This document shows, piece by piece, positions 6,579-12,624 of a stretch of 12,624 nucleotides of DNA. The stretch lies in the NCBI GenBank assembly GCA_021779415.1, contig JAJYAS010000030.1:1-12624 (forward strand), in the 5' to 3' direction. Under the pieces are notes generated by a model, which worked only from the letters and a program-made list of their open reading frames with translations, was not told where the DNA came from and searched no databases. The translations under genes were made by a program, and so were the position numbers. Within the stretch, counting starts at the first letter, position 1. Each line of letters begins with the position of its first letter. Source of the DNA: Bacillota bacterium. Lineage in GTDB: Bacteria; Bacillota_B; Desulfitobacteriia; Desulfitobacteriales; Desulfitobacteriaceae.

Positions 6579-6585
6579 GGAGTGG
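6579..6585 (+). promoter_or_regulatory. Ribosome binding site deciding the terC start
   Basis: GGAGTGG ends six bases before TTG 6592. The upstream TTG 6577 overlaps the motif and has only A-rich sequence in front of it. Confidence 0.5.
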
Positions 6586-6591
6586 TTCGAA

Positions 6592-7365
6592 TTGTTAGGT
6601 TTTTTTCAAGGAATTTCGGCTAGTTATGGCCAGTTTTTCTCCTTGCACGCCCTTCTGGCAACCTTATCTGATCCTGTAAGTCTTGGGATTATTGGTTCAT
6701 TAATCATCTTGGAAGGCTTATTGTCTGCCGATAATGCTCTAGTTTTGGCTGTTATTGTGCGAGAATTGCCAAAGCGTCAGCAAAAAAAGGCCTTATTTTA
6801 TGGTATTTGGGGAGCCTATCTTTTTAGGTTTTTAGCCATTGGGTTTGGTGTTTATCTGGTTCAAATCCGGTGGGTAAAGGTGATCGGAGCCCTCTACTTA
6901 CTCTGGATGTCTGGTAAATATTTTTTTGCGAGTAATGAAGAAGAGGATGGAAAAGAAGTCGAGGGGAAGGCTAAGAGTTTCTGGGGAGTGGTTCTCCAAG
7001 TGGAACTAATGGATATCGCCTTCAGTATAGATAGTGTTTTAGCGGCCTTCGGTGTAAGTGGAAAGGTTTGGGTGCTATTTCTTGGTGCCATATTTGGAAT
7101 CTTGATGATGCGGGGAGTAGCACGGATTTTCCTTGTTCTTATCGAAAAATACCCTGAGCTTGAAACAACAGCTTATGTTTTAATTGCCTTAATCGGTGCA
7201 AAAATGATGGCTTCGGTGTTTGGTTATGTTGTTTCAGACGAATTATTTTTCGTGATTTTAATTGCTGTATTCTTTAGTACGTTTCTATTCCACTATATCA
7301 AGGTTCTGCTTGGCAAAAGTAATAACGGAAATAAGGACACTGGCGAGAAGAAAAAAGTATCCTAG
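6592..7365 (+). CDS. terC: TerC-family integral membrane protein
   Basis: A 257-residue polytopic membrane protein with about seven hydrophobic segments (roughly 29-56, 70-90, 92-110, 131-153, 160-184, 192-212 and 217-239). The TerC signatures are present: LEGLLSADNALVLA (about 40-53) with in-membrane Glu41, Asp47 and Asn48, and ELMDIAFSIDSVLAAFG (about 138-154) with Glu138, Asp141 and Asp147. These charged residues inside helices are the family's proposed metal-binding or transport site. TerC proteins are linked to tellurite resistance and, in some bacteria, Mn2+ export or loading of secreted metalloenzymes. The C-terminal tail is short and Lys-rich. A cytoplasmic loop with EEEDGKEVEGK (about 116-126) separates the third and fourth helices. 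Start TTG 6592 is chosen for its GGAGTGG; TTG 6577 would add five residues. The first terD follows after 29 bases, consistent with co-expression. Confidence 0.9.
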   Translation: MLGFFQGISASYGQFFSLHALLATLSDPVSLGIIGSLIILEGLLSADNALVLAVIVRELPKRQQKKALFYGIWGAYLFRFLAIGFGVYLVQIRWVKVIGALYLLWMSGKYFFASNEEEDGKEVEGKAKSFWGVVLQVELMDIAFSIDSVLAAFGVSGKVWVLFLGAIFGILMMRGVARIFLVLIEKYPELETTAYVLIALIGAKMMASVFGYVVSDELFFVILIAVFFSTFLFHYIKVLLGKSNNGNKDTGEKKKVS

Positions 7366-7394
7366 AAATCAAAATTTAGAAAAGGGGAATTCAA

Positions 7395-8006
7395 GTGGCT
7401 ACGATTAACTTGCAAAAGGGACAAAAGATTGATCTAACGAAAGGGAACCCCGGTTTAACCAAAATTATGGTTGGTTTAGGATGGGATGAAGTTTCGAAGA
7501 CAAAGTCTGGGGGCTTTTTAAGTGGACTATTGGGTGGAAAGCCTGCGGAAATTGATTGTGATGCATCTGCTCTGATGCTCGATGCACACGACAAGCTCAC
7601 CTCAAAAGATCGGTTGGTTTACTTTGGCAATCTCCAAAGCGTTGACAAAAGCGTGAAGCACAGTGGGGATAATCTTACTGGCGGTGGCGAAGGGGATGAT
7701 GAACAGATCCATGTGGAGTTAAACCAAGTTCCCAGTGGGGTCAATAAGATTCTTTTTGTGGTCAACATCTACGATTGCGTTAAACGCAGGCAAGATTTCG
7801 GGCATATTGCGAATGCCTTTATACGGGTGGTCAATCCAGTCAATGGACAAGAATTCTGCCGTTACAATTTGACGGAAAATTACTCTGGTAAAACGAGTCT
7901 AATCGTCGCCGAAGTCTACCGGCACACGAATGAATGGAAATTTGCTGCCATAGGGGAAGCTACAAATGATGCTTCCTTGAGCGAAATTGTTCGTCGTTAT
8001 CAATAA
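7395..8006 (+). CDS. terD: TerD-family protein, copy 1 (divergent, with insertion)
   Basis: A 203-residue cytoplasmic protein of the TerD fold. It shares the N-terminal block [19 protein letters not shown] with the two downstream copies and has the second calcium-loop motif [15 protein letters not shown] (91-105). It differs from them in a Gly/Leu-rich insertion SGGFLSGLLGGK (about 38-49) before the first Asp-rich loop, which reads IDCDAS (53-58) instead of FDLDAA. It also has extra cysteines (55, 128, 155) and the ending SEIVRRYQ in place of the Leu-Gly tail of the others. Asp ligands of both loops are kept, so Ca2+ binding is still likely. TerD proteins are stress-induced and essential for tellurite resistance in several systems, by an unknown mechanism. 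Start GTG 7395 follows AAAGGGG at normal distance. It lies 29 bases after terC and 24 before copy 2. Confidence 0.92.
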   Translation: MATINLQKGQKIDLTKGNPGLTKIMVGLGWDEVSKTKSGGFLSGLLGGKPAEIDCDASALMLDAHDKLTSKDRLVYFGNLQSVDKSVKHSGDNLTGGGEGDDEQIHVELNQVPSGVNKILFVVNIYDCVKRRQDFGHIANAFIRVVNPVNGQEFCRYNLTENYSGKTSLIVAEVYRHTNEWKFAAIGEATNDASLSEIVRRYQ

Positions 8007-8030
8007 TTATAGTTGAAGGGGGATAATTTA

Positions 8031-8609
8031 ATGGCTATAAGTTTGCAGAAGGGCCAAAAGGTAGATCTTACCAAAAGCAACCCTGGTCTTACTAAGATTG
8101 TTATTGGTCTTGGGTGGGACGTCAATAAGTATGATGGTGGAAAAGAATTTGATTTAGATGCTGCTGCCTTCATGCTGAATTCTGAAGGAAAAGTCATTGA
8201 TGATAAGAATTTTATTTTTTACAACAATACAAAGAGCCCCGATGGTTCAGTAACTCATACGGGGGATAATCGTTCAGGTGTTGGAGATGGGGATGATGAA
8301 CAAATCAAAGTCGACCTAGCAATTGTCCCTAGCAGTATTGCCAAGATCTCTTTTGGGATTACGATCCATGAGGCCAAAGAACGCAATCAGAACTTTGGGC
8401 AAGTTTCTAATGCTTATGTACGCGTTCTAAATGAAACATCAGGTGAAGAAATAATTCGCTACGACCTTGGTGAAGATTTCTCTGTCGAGACCGCAGTGGT
8501 TGTTGGAGAGCTTTATCGAAACAACGCGGAATGGAAGTTTAATGCGATTGGCAGCGGCTACCAAAACGGACTTGCTGGACTTTGCAAAGATTTCGGGTTA
8601 GACGTATAA
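8031..8609 (+). CDS. terD: TerD-family protein, copy 2
   Basis: A 192-residue canonical TerD protein beginning [19 protein letters not shown]. The two Ca2+-binding regions are complete: [14 protein letters not shown] (34-47) and [15 protein letters not shown] (78-92). The family ending [32 protein letters not shown] and EWKFNAIG is also present. The length is that of typical TerD/TerE. It should be soluble and calcium-dependent in structure; partner proteins are thought to be TerC and the other TerD copies. ATG 8031 is chosen because AAGGGGG (8016-8022) lies eight bases upstream; an in-frame TTG at 8013 would overlap this site. Residues 120-160 are very close to copy 3, so the two arose by tandem duplication. 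Confidence 0.94.
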   Translation: MAISLQKGQKVDLTKSNPGLTKIVIGLGWDVNKYDGGKEFDLDAAAFMLNSEGKVIDDKNFIFYNNTKSPDGSVTHTGDNRSGVGDGDDEQIKVDLAIVPSSIAKISFGITIHEAKERNQNFGQVSNAYVRVLNETSGEEIIRYDLGEDFSVETAVVVGELYRNNAEWKFNAIGSGYQNGLAGLCKDFGLDV

Positions 8610-8644
8610 TTCAGAGGTCAGGAGTCAGAGGCCAGAATTCAAAG
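8610..8644 (+). repeat. Array of five degenerate heptamers between terD2 and terD3
   Basis: Reading directly behind the terD2 stop gives TTCAGAG, GTCAGGA, GTCAGAG, GCCAGAA and TTCAAAG: five head-to-tail 7-base units with consensus close to GTCAGAG. The array lies in the only longer gap of the terC-terD unit (83 bases). Short heptamer arrays of this kind (compare cyanobacterial STRR elements) can be dispersed in a genome; that cannot be checked within one window. Confidence 0.6.
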
Positions 8645-8692
8645 TTTGTTATGTTGTTAAGGTTTAAAACAGAATTGAAGAGGTGGTTCATC

Positions 8693-9274
8693 GTGATAAT
8701 CAGTTTGCAAAAAGGACAAAAGATTGACTTGACCAAGGGAAACCCTGGGCTCACAAAGATCGTTGTTGGACTAGGCTGGGATACGAATAAATATTCAGGG
8801 GGAGCAGATTTTGACCTAGATGCCGCTGCTTTCTTAATTGATAAGAATGGTAGAGCCGGGGGTATTGAAGATTTTATTTTCTACAACAATCTTGTCGGCG
8901 GAGAAGGTTCGGTGGTCCATACAGGCGATAACCTCACTGGAGACGGTGAGGGAGATGATGAACAAATTAAGATTGATCTCGCCTCTGTACCGGTGCATGT
9001 TGAAAAAATTGCCATTACAGTTACAATCCATGAGGCGATTGCCAGGGGGCAGAACTTTGGTCAAGTTTCCAACGCCTTTGTTCGCGTTGTAAATGAAGTA
9101 AACGAACAAGAAGTTATGCGCTATGATTTGGGCGAGGATTTTTCCGTGGAAACTGCACTTGTGGTATGCGAACTTTACCGACATCAAGGGGAATGGAAGT
9201 TCAATGCTGTGGGTAACGGTTTTTCGGGTGGCTTGAGTGCACTTTGTTCAAACTATGGTTTACAAGCGGGCTGA
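8693..9274 (+). CDS. terD: TerD-family protein, copy 3
   Basis: A 193-residue canonical TerD protein, [19 protein letters not shown] at the N-terminus, with Ca2+-binding regions [14 protein letters not shown] (34-47) and [15 protein letters not shown] (78-92), and the same [12 protein letters not shown] and [15 protein letters not shown] blocks as copy 2. It has Cys159 and Cys185; copy 2 has a Cys only at the latter position. Start GTG 8693 aligns exactly with the starts of the other two copies and has AGGTGG (8681-8686) six bases upstream. The open frame continues much further upstream, but that part has no TerD similarity and overlaps the end of copy 2, so it is not coding. The gene ends the Ter unit and is followed within 14 bases by a strong terminator. 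Confidence 0.94.
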   Translation: MIISLQKGQKIDLTKGNPGLTKIVVGLGWDTNKYSGGADFDLDAAAFLIDKNGRAGGIEDFIFYNNLVGGEGSVVHTGDNLTGDGEGDDEQIKIDLASVPVHVEKIAITVTIHEAIARGQNFGQVSNAFVRVVNEVNEQEVMRYDLGEDFSVETALVVCELYRHQGEWKFNAVGNGFSGGLSALCSNYGLQAG

Positions 9275-9280
9275 TCCGTT

Positions 9281-9745
9281 TCAGTAGAGGCGCTTCCATG
9301 ATGGGGGCGCCTTTTTTAGACCTATTTTCGAAGGAAAAGTGAGGCTGCTCACTTTCTGTAAAGCTTTAATGTACTTTTTGGGAGCGACAATGGTGGCCGA
9401 ATCTTTATATATGTAAGCAAAGATTTTCCTACTTAGATAACTAGACTCCATTGGCCCGAAGGTAGTTAAAAACCCCTCCCTAGTTTCTTCGGTATAACCA
9501 AGCTTTTTCAAACGAGTTTTCAAGTTATTAAGGTATAGATCTCGATTATCGAATGAAACAAGAATGCGCTTTTCTCTTAGATTTGAAATAATTAAGAAGC
9601 TCGCAAAAAACGAGAAGATATAACCGTAAAATGTTAGATCATTATTGACGGGAATAAATAAATTAGACAATGTTAAAAGAAGAAAAGGGGAAGCTAGAGT
9701 TAGAAAGATTTTTAGATAACTTTTCAAACAACTCCTGGCGTTCAT
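9281..9745 (-). CDS. Small membrane protein of unknown function
   Basis: A 154-residue protein on the minus strand, beginning MNARSCLKSYLKIF. Two hydrophobic segments form a hairpin (about 11-28 and 37-55, joined by PVNNDLTF), followed by a Lys/Arg-rich soluble part of about 95 residues that should be cytoplasmic. That part includes a helix NLKTRLKKLGY and a strand-rich middle. I do not recognise a family. Start ATG at 9745 is preferred over the longer frame because GGAGG (plus-strand 9753-9757) lies seven bases before it. The stop at 9281-9283 lies within the terminator region of the convergent Ter operon, so the last residues (KKAPPSWKRLY) are read from the terminator hairpin. It is divergent from the hyf operon and shares its control region. 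That it is a real gene is supported by the ribosome binding site and the membrane-hairpin pattern, not by homology. Confidence 0.6.
   Translation of the reverse strand: MNARSCLKSYLKIFLTLASPFLLLTLSNLFIPVNNDLTFYGYIFSFFASFLIISNLREKRILVSFDNRDLYLNNLKTRLKKLGYTEETREGFLTTFGPMESSYLSRKIFAYIYKDSATIVAPKKYIKALQKVSSLTFPSKIGLKKAPPSWKRLY
9288..9317 (+). terminator. Intrinsic terminator of the Ter operon
   Basis: AGGCGCTTCC (9288-9297), loop ATGAT, then GGGGGCGCCT (9303-9312): ten pairs including two U-G, GC-rich at the base, followed directly by six T (9312-9317). It is a classical Rho-independent terminator on the plus strand. The opposite strand lacks a U tract, so it is one-way. It overlaps the 3' end of the minus-strand gene. 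Confidence 0.9.
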
Positions 9746-9846
9746 GTTGATACCTCCTCTAAAACCGCTTAGGTTCAATGGGTAATCTAGAGTATTCTCC
9801 ACGCCAGTTTAATGTTACTGTTCTTGCTCCTACTAAAAAGCACCTT

Positions 9847-9859
9847 ATTATACAGTATA
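9847..9859 (-). promoter_or_regulatory. Probable -10 box of the minus-strand gene with overlapping palindrome
   Basis: On the minus strand a perfect TATAAT lies at 9847-9852, about 100 bases upstream of the ATG. No good -35 box is found 16-18 bases before it (best is TTCCAT). The plus-strand sequence TATACAGTATA (9849-9859) is a perfect 5+1+5 palindrome overlapping the -10, so it could be an operator. Confidence 0.35.
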
Positions 9860-9876
9860 CTTCTAAAAGATGGAAT

Positions 9877-9887
9877 ATTGGACGAAT
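9877..9887. repeat. 11-bp operator-like repeat, upstream copy
   Basis: ATTGGACGAAT, identical to 10000-10010. The element is an imperfect dyad (ATT and AAT arms, inner G/C pair, central A). It lies 58 bases upstream of the hyf -35 box. Confidence 0.45.
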
Positions 9888-9944
9888 AACACCGGATTAT
9901 GGCGGTATTTACTAGTTTATGGGCAACAGACTACTTCTTGCCGT

Positions 9945-9973
9945 TTGATATTATTTAAGTAATTACGTATGAT
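9945..9973 (+). promoter_or_regulatory. Sigma-A type promoter of the hyf operon
   Basis: TTGATA (9945-9950), a 17-base spacer and TATGAT (9968-9973); both boxes match five of six consensus bases and the spacing is ideal. Transcription would start near 9980, leaving an untranslated leader of about 85 bases that contains the second 11-bp repeat. Confidence 0.55.
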
Positions 9974-9999
9974 TAAATGGTGTTTTATTGGATCACTTG

Positions 10000-10010
10000 A
10001 TTGGACGAAT
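10000..10010. repeat. 11-bp operator-like repeat, downstream copy
   Basis: A second exact copy of ATTGGACGAAT, about 20 bases after the expected transcription start. A protein bound here would block transcription, or loop with the copy at 9877 (123 bases apart). Confidence 0.45.
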
Positions 10011-10066
10011 GGGTAAGTGAATTAGTGTACAAATATACATAAGAGTTAATCAGGGGGTAATTATAA

Positions 10067-12001
10067 ATGGTTAATAAAGGGAGAAAATCCGTTCGTCAAT
10101 TATTAATGAGCTTAAGTATTGCCTTGGCTGCAGTGGGACTCATTTGGGGAACTATAGTGCTTCAAGGGGGAGACTGGCTTAAAACAGGCTTAAGATTCTT
10201 TGCAGGGGAAGGAGCAGGACTTACACTCTCCTGGAAGGTGGATGGACTGACGGTATTCTTCCTTTTGGTGTTACTCTTAGGTCAGCTTTTTTCCTCTCTC
10301 TATGGCCTGGGGTATCTTAAGGAATATGAAGAAAAGAAGAAGTCGCTTTGGTTCTTTTTTGTCGCTTGGTTTTTGTTTTTAGCGAGCATGTTCGGAGTAT
10401 TGCTTGCAGACGATGGGTTTTCCTTTTTATTGACTTGGGAAATGATGTCCGTGTTCTCCTTTTTCTTAGTATTATATGAGCATGAAGATCCACAAAATCG
10501 CAAGTCTGCTTACATATACCTGGTCATGACTCATGTTGCAACAGTCTTTTTAACCGCGGCAACTTTGTTTCTATATGTAAAAACAGGAAGTTTTGCCTTT
10601 GAAGTATGGGCCAAGCAGGCTCCAACACTGACGACCTTCCAACATAATTTGCTTTTTCTAGCTTTCTTTATTGGCTTAGGGACTAAAGCAGGTTTCGTTC
10701 CGTTTCATATTTGGCTCCCTTATGCTCATTCAGCGGCTCCAAGTCCTGTATCCTCCCTCATGTCTGGCGTTATGGTGAAAGTTGCACTTTATCTCTTTAT
10801 ACGATTAGTTTGGCTGACGTTGGGACCCGGCCCAGTTTGGTGGGGGTGGTTATTCTTGCTGGTCGGAGCTATTTCTGCCCTCGTTGGGATACTCTCTGCT
10901 TCAGTTCAGTCGGATCTCAAGAAATTGCTCGCTTTCTCTACAATAGAAAATGTCGGCATCCTTGGTTTAGCTTTAGGAAGCGCCTTCCTCGCAAGATCTT
11001 GGCAAAATCCGGTAGCAATGGATTTAGCGCTCGTTGCTTTCTTTTGGCATACCTTGCAACATATGCTTTTTAAATCCCTGCTCTTTATGGGAGCGGGGAA
11101 TATCATCCAGGCCACACATACGCGAAACCTTGAGCGTTTAGGGGGCTTGCTTAAACGAATGCCAAAGACGGGTTTAGTAGCTTTGATCGGAATCATAGGG
11201 ATTACGGCCTTACCTCCCTTGGGCGGCTTCTGGGGAGAACTGGTGCTTTTTCAATCCCTTTGGATCAACACTTTGAATCTAGCAAGTGGCTGGAGCAAGG
11301 TGATCTTACCCTTGTTTATCGGAGTATTAGCCCTGGTCGGAGGGTTATCAATAGCCACCTTTGTCAAGTGGTTTGGAATCGCATTTCTTGGACAAGCACG
11401 TTCTCCAATGGCAGAAAGGGCCAAGGAGGCACACCCTGTTCAATATATCGCGCCCTTCCTAGTTGCCGGGTTGGCAATTCTGAGTGTACTTTGGCCTTCA
11501 GCTACGTTAGCCTTGATCAACGTGCCACTTTCGGTTCTGAGAACTGGAGAAACCGTCGGGGCAGGATCGGCCATAGGAAAACCCCTTGTCACCGCGTCGA
11601 TTTACCTTATTATAGTTAGCCTACTTACGTTGATCATTGTGATGCTAAGTAAACGAGGGACACGTAGGGTTACGGCAACTTGGAATTGTGGTGCTCCCTT
11701 GACTCCAAGTATGCAATATTCTGCGACTGGCTTAACGAAACCCGTTCGAATTCTTTTCTCTAAAGTATTGGGTTCGCACCGACAAGTGGAACGGGATTTT
11801 GCGGGAACGGGTTATAGTTTGCATTCTTTAAGTTATCAAGGAAGAATAAAAGAATTCTATGAGGATCTTCTCTATCGTCCTATAATCCGCTTGTTGCTCT
11901 GGTTAGCAGGTCAAATTCGAAAACTACAAGAGGGGAGTATTCACCTTTATTTGGGTTATCTATTAATTACGGTCATCGTCGTCTTGTTTTTAGGACGTTA
12001 G
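10067..12001 (+). CDS. hyfB: Hydrogenase-4 / formate hydrogenlyase component B (HyfB-like, NuoL/M/N-MrpD family)
   Basis: A 644-residue polytopic membrane protein of the proton-translocating antiporter-like family, with roughly 14 hydrophobic segments and a soluble stretch near the end. Family charges inside helices are seen: Glu125 in LLTWEMMSVFSFF, Lys207 in GLGTKAGFVPFHIWLP, Lys238 in VMVKVALY and Lys336 in HMLFKSLLFMGAG. The loop PYAHSAAPSPVSSLMSG (about 219-233) is the classical signature of this family. The tail block WNCGAPLTPSMQYSATG (about 539-555) followed by RILFSKVLG is characteristic of HyfB/HycC rather than NuoL. Length is close to E. coli HyfB and HycC. The protein would pump H+ or Na+ in an energy-converting hydrogenase or related complex in the cytoplasmic membrane. 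ATG 10067 follows AGGGGG (10052-10056). The stop TAG runs straight into the ribosome binding site of hyfC. Confidence 0.9.
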   Translation: MVNKGRKSVRQLLMSLSIALAAVGLIWGTIVLQGGDWLKTGLRFFAGEGAGLTLSWKVDGLTVFFLLVLLLGQLFSSLYGLGYLKEYEEKKKSLWFFFVAWFLFLASMFGVLLADDGFSFLLTWEMMSVFSFFLVLYEHEDPQNRKSAYIYLVMTHVATVFLTAATLFLYVKTGSFAFEVWAKQAPTLTTFQHNLLFLAFFIGLGTKAGFVPFHIWLPYAHSAAPSPVSSLMSGVMVKVALYLFIRLVWLTLGPGPVWWGWLFLLVGAISALVGILSASVQSDLKKLLAFSTIENVGILGLALGSAFLARSWQNPVAMDLALVAFFWHTLQHMLFKSLLFMGAGNIIQATHTRNLERLGGLLKRMPKTGLVALIGIIGITALPPLGGFWGELVLFQSLWINTLNLASGWSKVILPLFIGVLALVGGLSIATFVKWFGIAFLGQARSPMAERAKEAHPVQYIAPFLVAGLAILSVLWPSATLALINVPLSVLRTGETVGAGSAIGKPLVTASIYLIIVSLLTLIIVMLSKRGTRRVTATWNCGAPLTPSMQYSATGLTKPVRILFSKVLGSHRQVERDFAGTGYSLHSLSYQGRIKEFYEDLLYRPIIRLLLWLAGQIRKLQEGSIHLYLGYLLITVIVVLFLGR

Positions 12002-12012
12002 GAGGAGAAGGG

Positions 12013-12624
12013 ATGGACGAATTATTTAAGATTTTAACTAGTTTGCTGATGGGATTCGGGCATTTGGCCATAATCATTGTTGCGGCTCCACTTCTTCAAG
12101 GCTTCATAAAAAAGAGTAAAGCCTTCTGGCAGATGCGCCAGGGACCCTCGATTCTTCAACCTTACCGAGATTTAGGCAAGTTGATGAAAAAGGAGGAACT
12201 GATCTCGGAACATGCCTCGTGGATCTTTCTACTGACACCGCGGGTCGCTCTGGCGAGCACACTGATGGCTGGACTCGTTATCCCAAGTGCTTGGGGTTGG
12301 GCGCCTTTGAGCGGATGGGGGGACCTCTTCATATTCGGGGCAAGCCTTGGTTTGGTGCGTTTGTTTTCGACACTTTCTGGTTTAGAAGGGGCAGGGACGT
12401 TCGGGGGAATGGGCTCGAGCAGAGAACTCTTTTTGGGATTATTAACAGAACCGGCTTTGCTTTTGGGACTCATAGTTTTAGCGTTTATAACTGGGACATC
12501 CTCCTTACAAGGTATTACGTCTAGCTTAACAAGTGAATCCCCAATTTTTATCCCCCGCTTGTTAGCCTTATTAACGTTAGGACTGGTCAGTATTGCTGAG
12601 ATGGGGCGCATTCCAATAGATAAT
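12013..12624 (+). CDS. hyfC: Hydrogenase-4 component C (HyfC/HycD, NuoH family), 5' part
   Basis: The frame starts at ATG 12013 behind GGAGGAG (12001-12007) and stays open for 204 codons to the window edge, so the last third is missing. It reads as a NuoH-type membrane subunit: a first helix GFGHLAIIIVAAPLLQGF, the cytoplasmic motif QMRQGPSILQPYRDLGKLMKKE (40-61), GMGSSREL (132-139), LTEPALLLG (144-152) and EMGRIPIDN (196-204). The last three are the conserved loop motifs of HyfC/HycD and NuoH that face the hydrogenase or quinone-like cavity. The subunit links the soluble [NiFe]-type module to the HyfB-type pump. Only 11 bases separate it from hyfB, so both are in one operon; further subunits (HyfE, F, G, I) are expected downstream, outside the window. 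Confidence 0.93.
   Translation, partial: MDELFKILTSLLMGFGHLAIIIVAAPLLQGFIKKSKAFWQMRQGPSILQPYRDLGKLMKKEELISEHASWIFLLTPRVALASTLMAGLVIPSAWGWAPLSGWGDLFIFGASLGLVRLFSTLSGLEGAGTFGGMGSSRELFLGLLTEPALLLGLIVLAFITGTSSLQGITSSLTSESPIFIPRLLALLTLGLVSIAEMGRIPIDN

Larger units (their letters stand above)
9746..10066. other. Divergent intergenic control region between the membrane-protein gene and hyfB
   Basis: There are 321 bases without a gene. The region holds the ribosome binding site and probable promoter of the minus-strand gene, a good plus-strand promoter, two exact copies of an 11-bp near-palindrome on either side of that promoter, and a weak dyad TGTA-N6-TACA (10026-10039) in the hyf leader. The left end (9746-9802) is an open frame only because the minus-strand reading frame extends upstream of its start. 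Confidence 0.6.

Noticed and set aside
8582..8692. N-terminal extension of terD3 read from an upstream start
   Set aside because: It overlaps terD2 and the heptamer array and has no TerD similarity. GTG 8693 with AGGTGG aligns exactly with the starts of the other two copies.
8834..9187. A 117-codon minus-strand frame opposite terD3
   Set aside because: The opposite strand encodes a canonical TerD protein; this frame has no start signal and no family pattern.
9954..9979. FNR/CprK-type box (TTAAGTAATTACGTATGATTAAA) near the hyf promoter
   Set aside because: The half-sites do not have the TTGAT-N4-ATCAA or TTAAT-N4-ATTAA spacing; the resemblance is only AT-richness.
10711..11073. A 120-codon plus-strand frame inside hyfB
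   Set aside because: Out-of-frame shadow of a well-supported membrane protein; no ribosome binding site or recognisable domain.
12012..12021. Third copy of the 11-bp hyf element at the start of hyfC (ATGGACGAAT)
   Set aside because: It is one base short of the full element and is explained by the coding sequence Met-Asp-Glu of hyfC; not placed at a promoter.
12162..12611. A 149-codon open frame on the minus strand opposite the end of the window
   Set aside because: It is antisense to hyfC, whose NuoH-family motifs are clear. The antisense translation is Pro/Ser/Lys-rich without domain pattern.
1..12624. CRISPR array, tRNA, rRNA, insertion sequence or phage gene
   Set aside because: No regularly spaced repeats, cloverleaf sequence, transposase motif or terminal inverted repeats were seen on either strand.

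Overview
The window looks like chromosomal DNA of a low- to mid-GC, strictly anaerobic Firmicute. The best guess is the Desulfosporosinus/Desulfitobacterium group of Peptococcaceae. This is inferred from the mix of families (DUF3786, DsrE, Ter genes, group-4 hydrogenase-type membrane subunits), the strong GGAGG-type ribosome binding sites, the frequent TTG/GTG starts and the Gram-positive lipobox. No rRNA or other taxonomic marker is present, so the assignment is tentative.

Layout. (1) 1-1200 is a patchwork: the 3' end of a DUF3786 gene, an AT-rich orphan lipoprotein gene, and directly behind it the beheaded 3' end of a methyl-accepting chemotaxis protein gene. (2) 1296-1754 holds a single DsrE-like gene followed by a hairpin terminator. 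(3) 1873-6383 is a tightly packed four-gene operon with 50-nt and 4-nt overlaps (or close stop/start contacts) and an 11-nt gap. It encodes a CitE/HpcH-like aldolase, a phosphoribosyltransferase with a TRSP domain, a StiP/PRTase-like protein with a Pelota-like C-terminal domain, and a HAD phosphatase. This is the biosynthetic part of a tellurium-resistance-type (Ter) stress system. (4) 6376-9317 is the Ter core: a promoter region, terC (membrane protein) and three tandem terD paralogues, closed by a strong intrinsic terminator. (5) 9281-9745 on the minus strand is a small two-helix membrane protein gene of unknown function. (6) 9746-10066 is a divergent regulatory region with a good promoter flanked by two exact copies of an 11-bp near-palindrome. 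(7) 10067-12624 begins an energy-converting hydrogenase-like operon: hyfB, then hyfC running off the window.

How it may work together. The TerD proteins are calcium-binding cytoplasmic proteins thought to associate with membrane TerC in a metal or envelope stress complex. The adjoining enzymes (C-C lyase/ligase type aldolase, two PRTase-fold proteins, one joined to a Pelota-like putative RNA-binding domain, and a phosphatase) look able to build and dephosphorylate a ribosylated, nucleoside-like compound. This follows published comparative-genomic proposals for Ter systems; the product is unknown. The hydrogenase-like operon is a separate transcription unit with its own control region.

The most useful leads are the Ter biosynthetic module and its missing ligase, the paired 11-bp operator candidate around the hyf promoter, the odd start region of the aldolase gene, and the heptamer array between terD2 and terD3.
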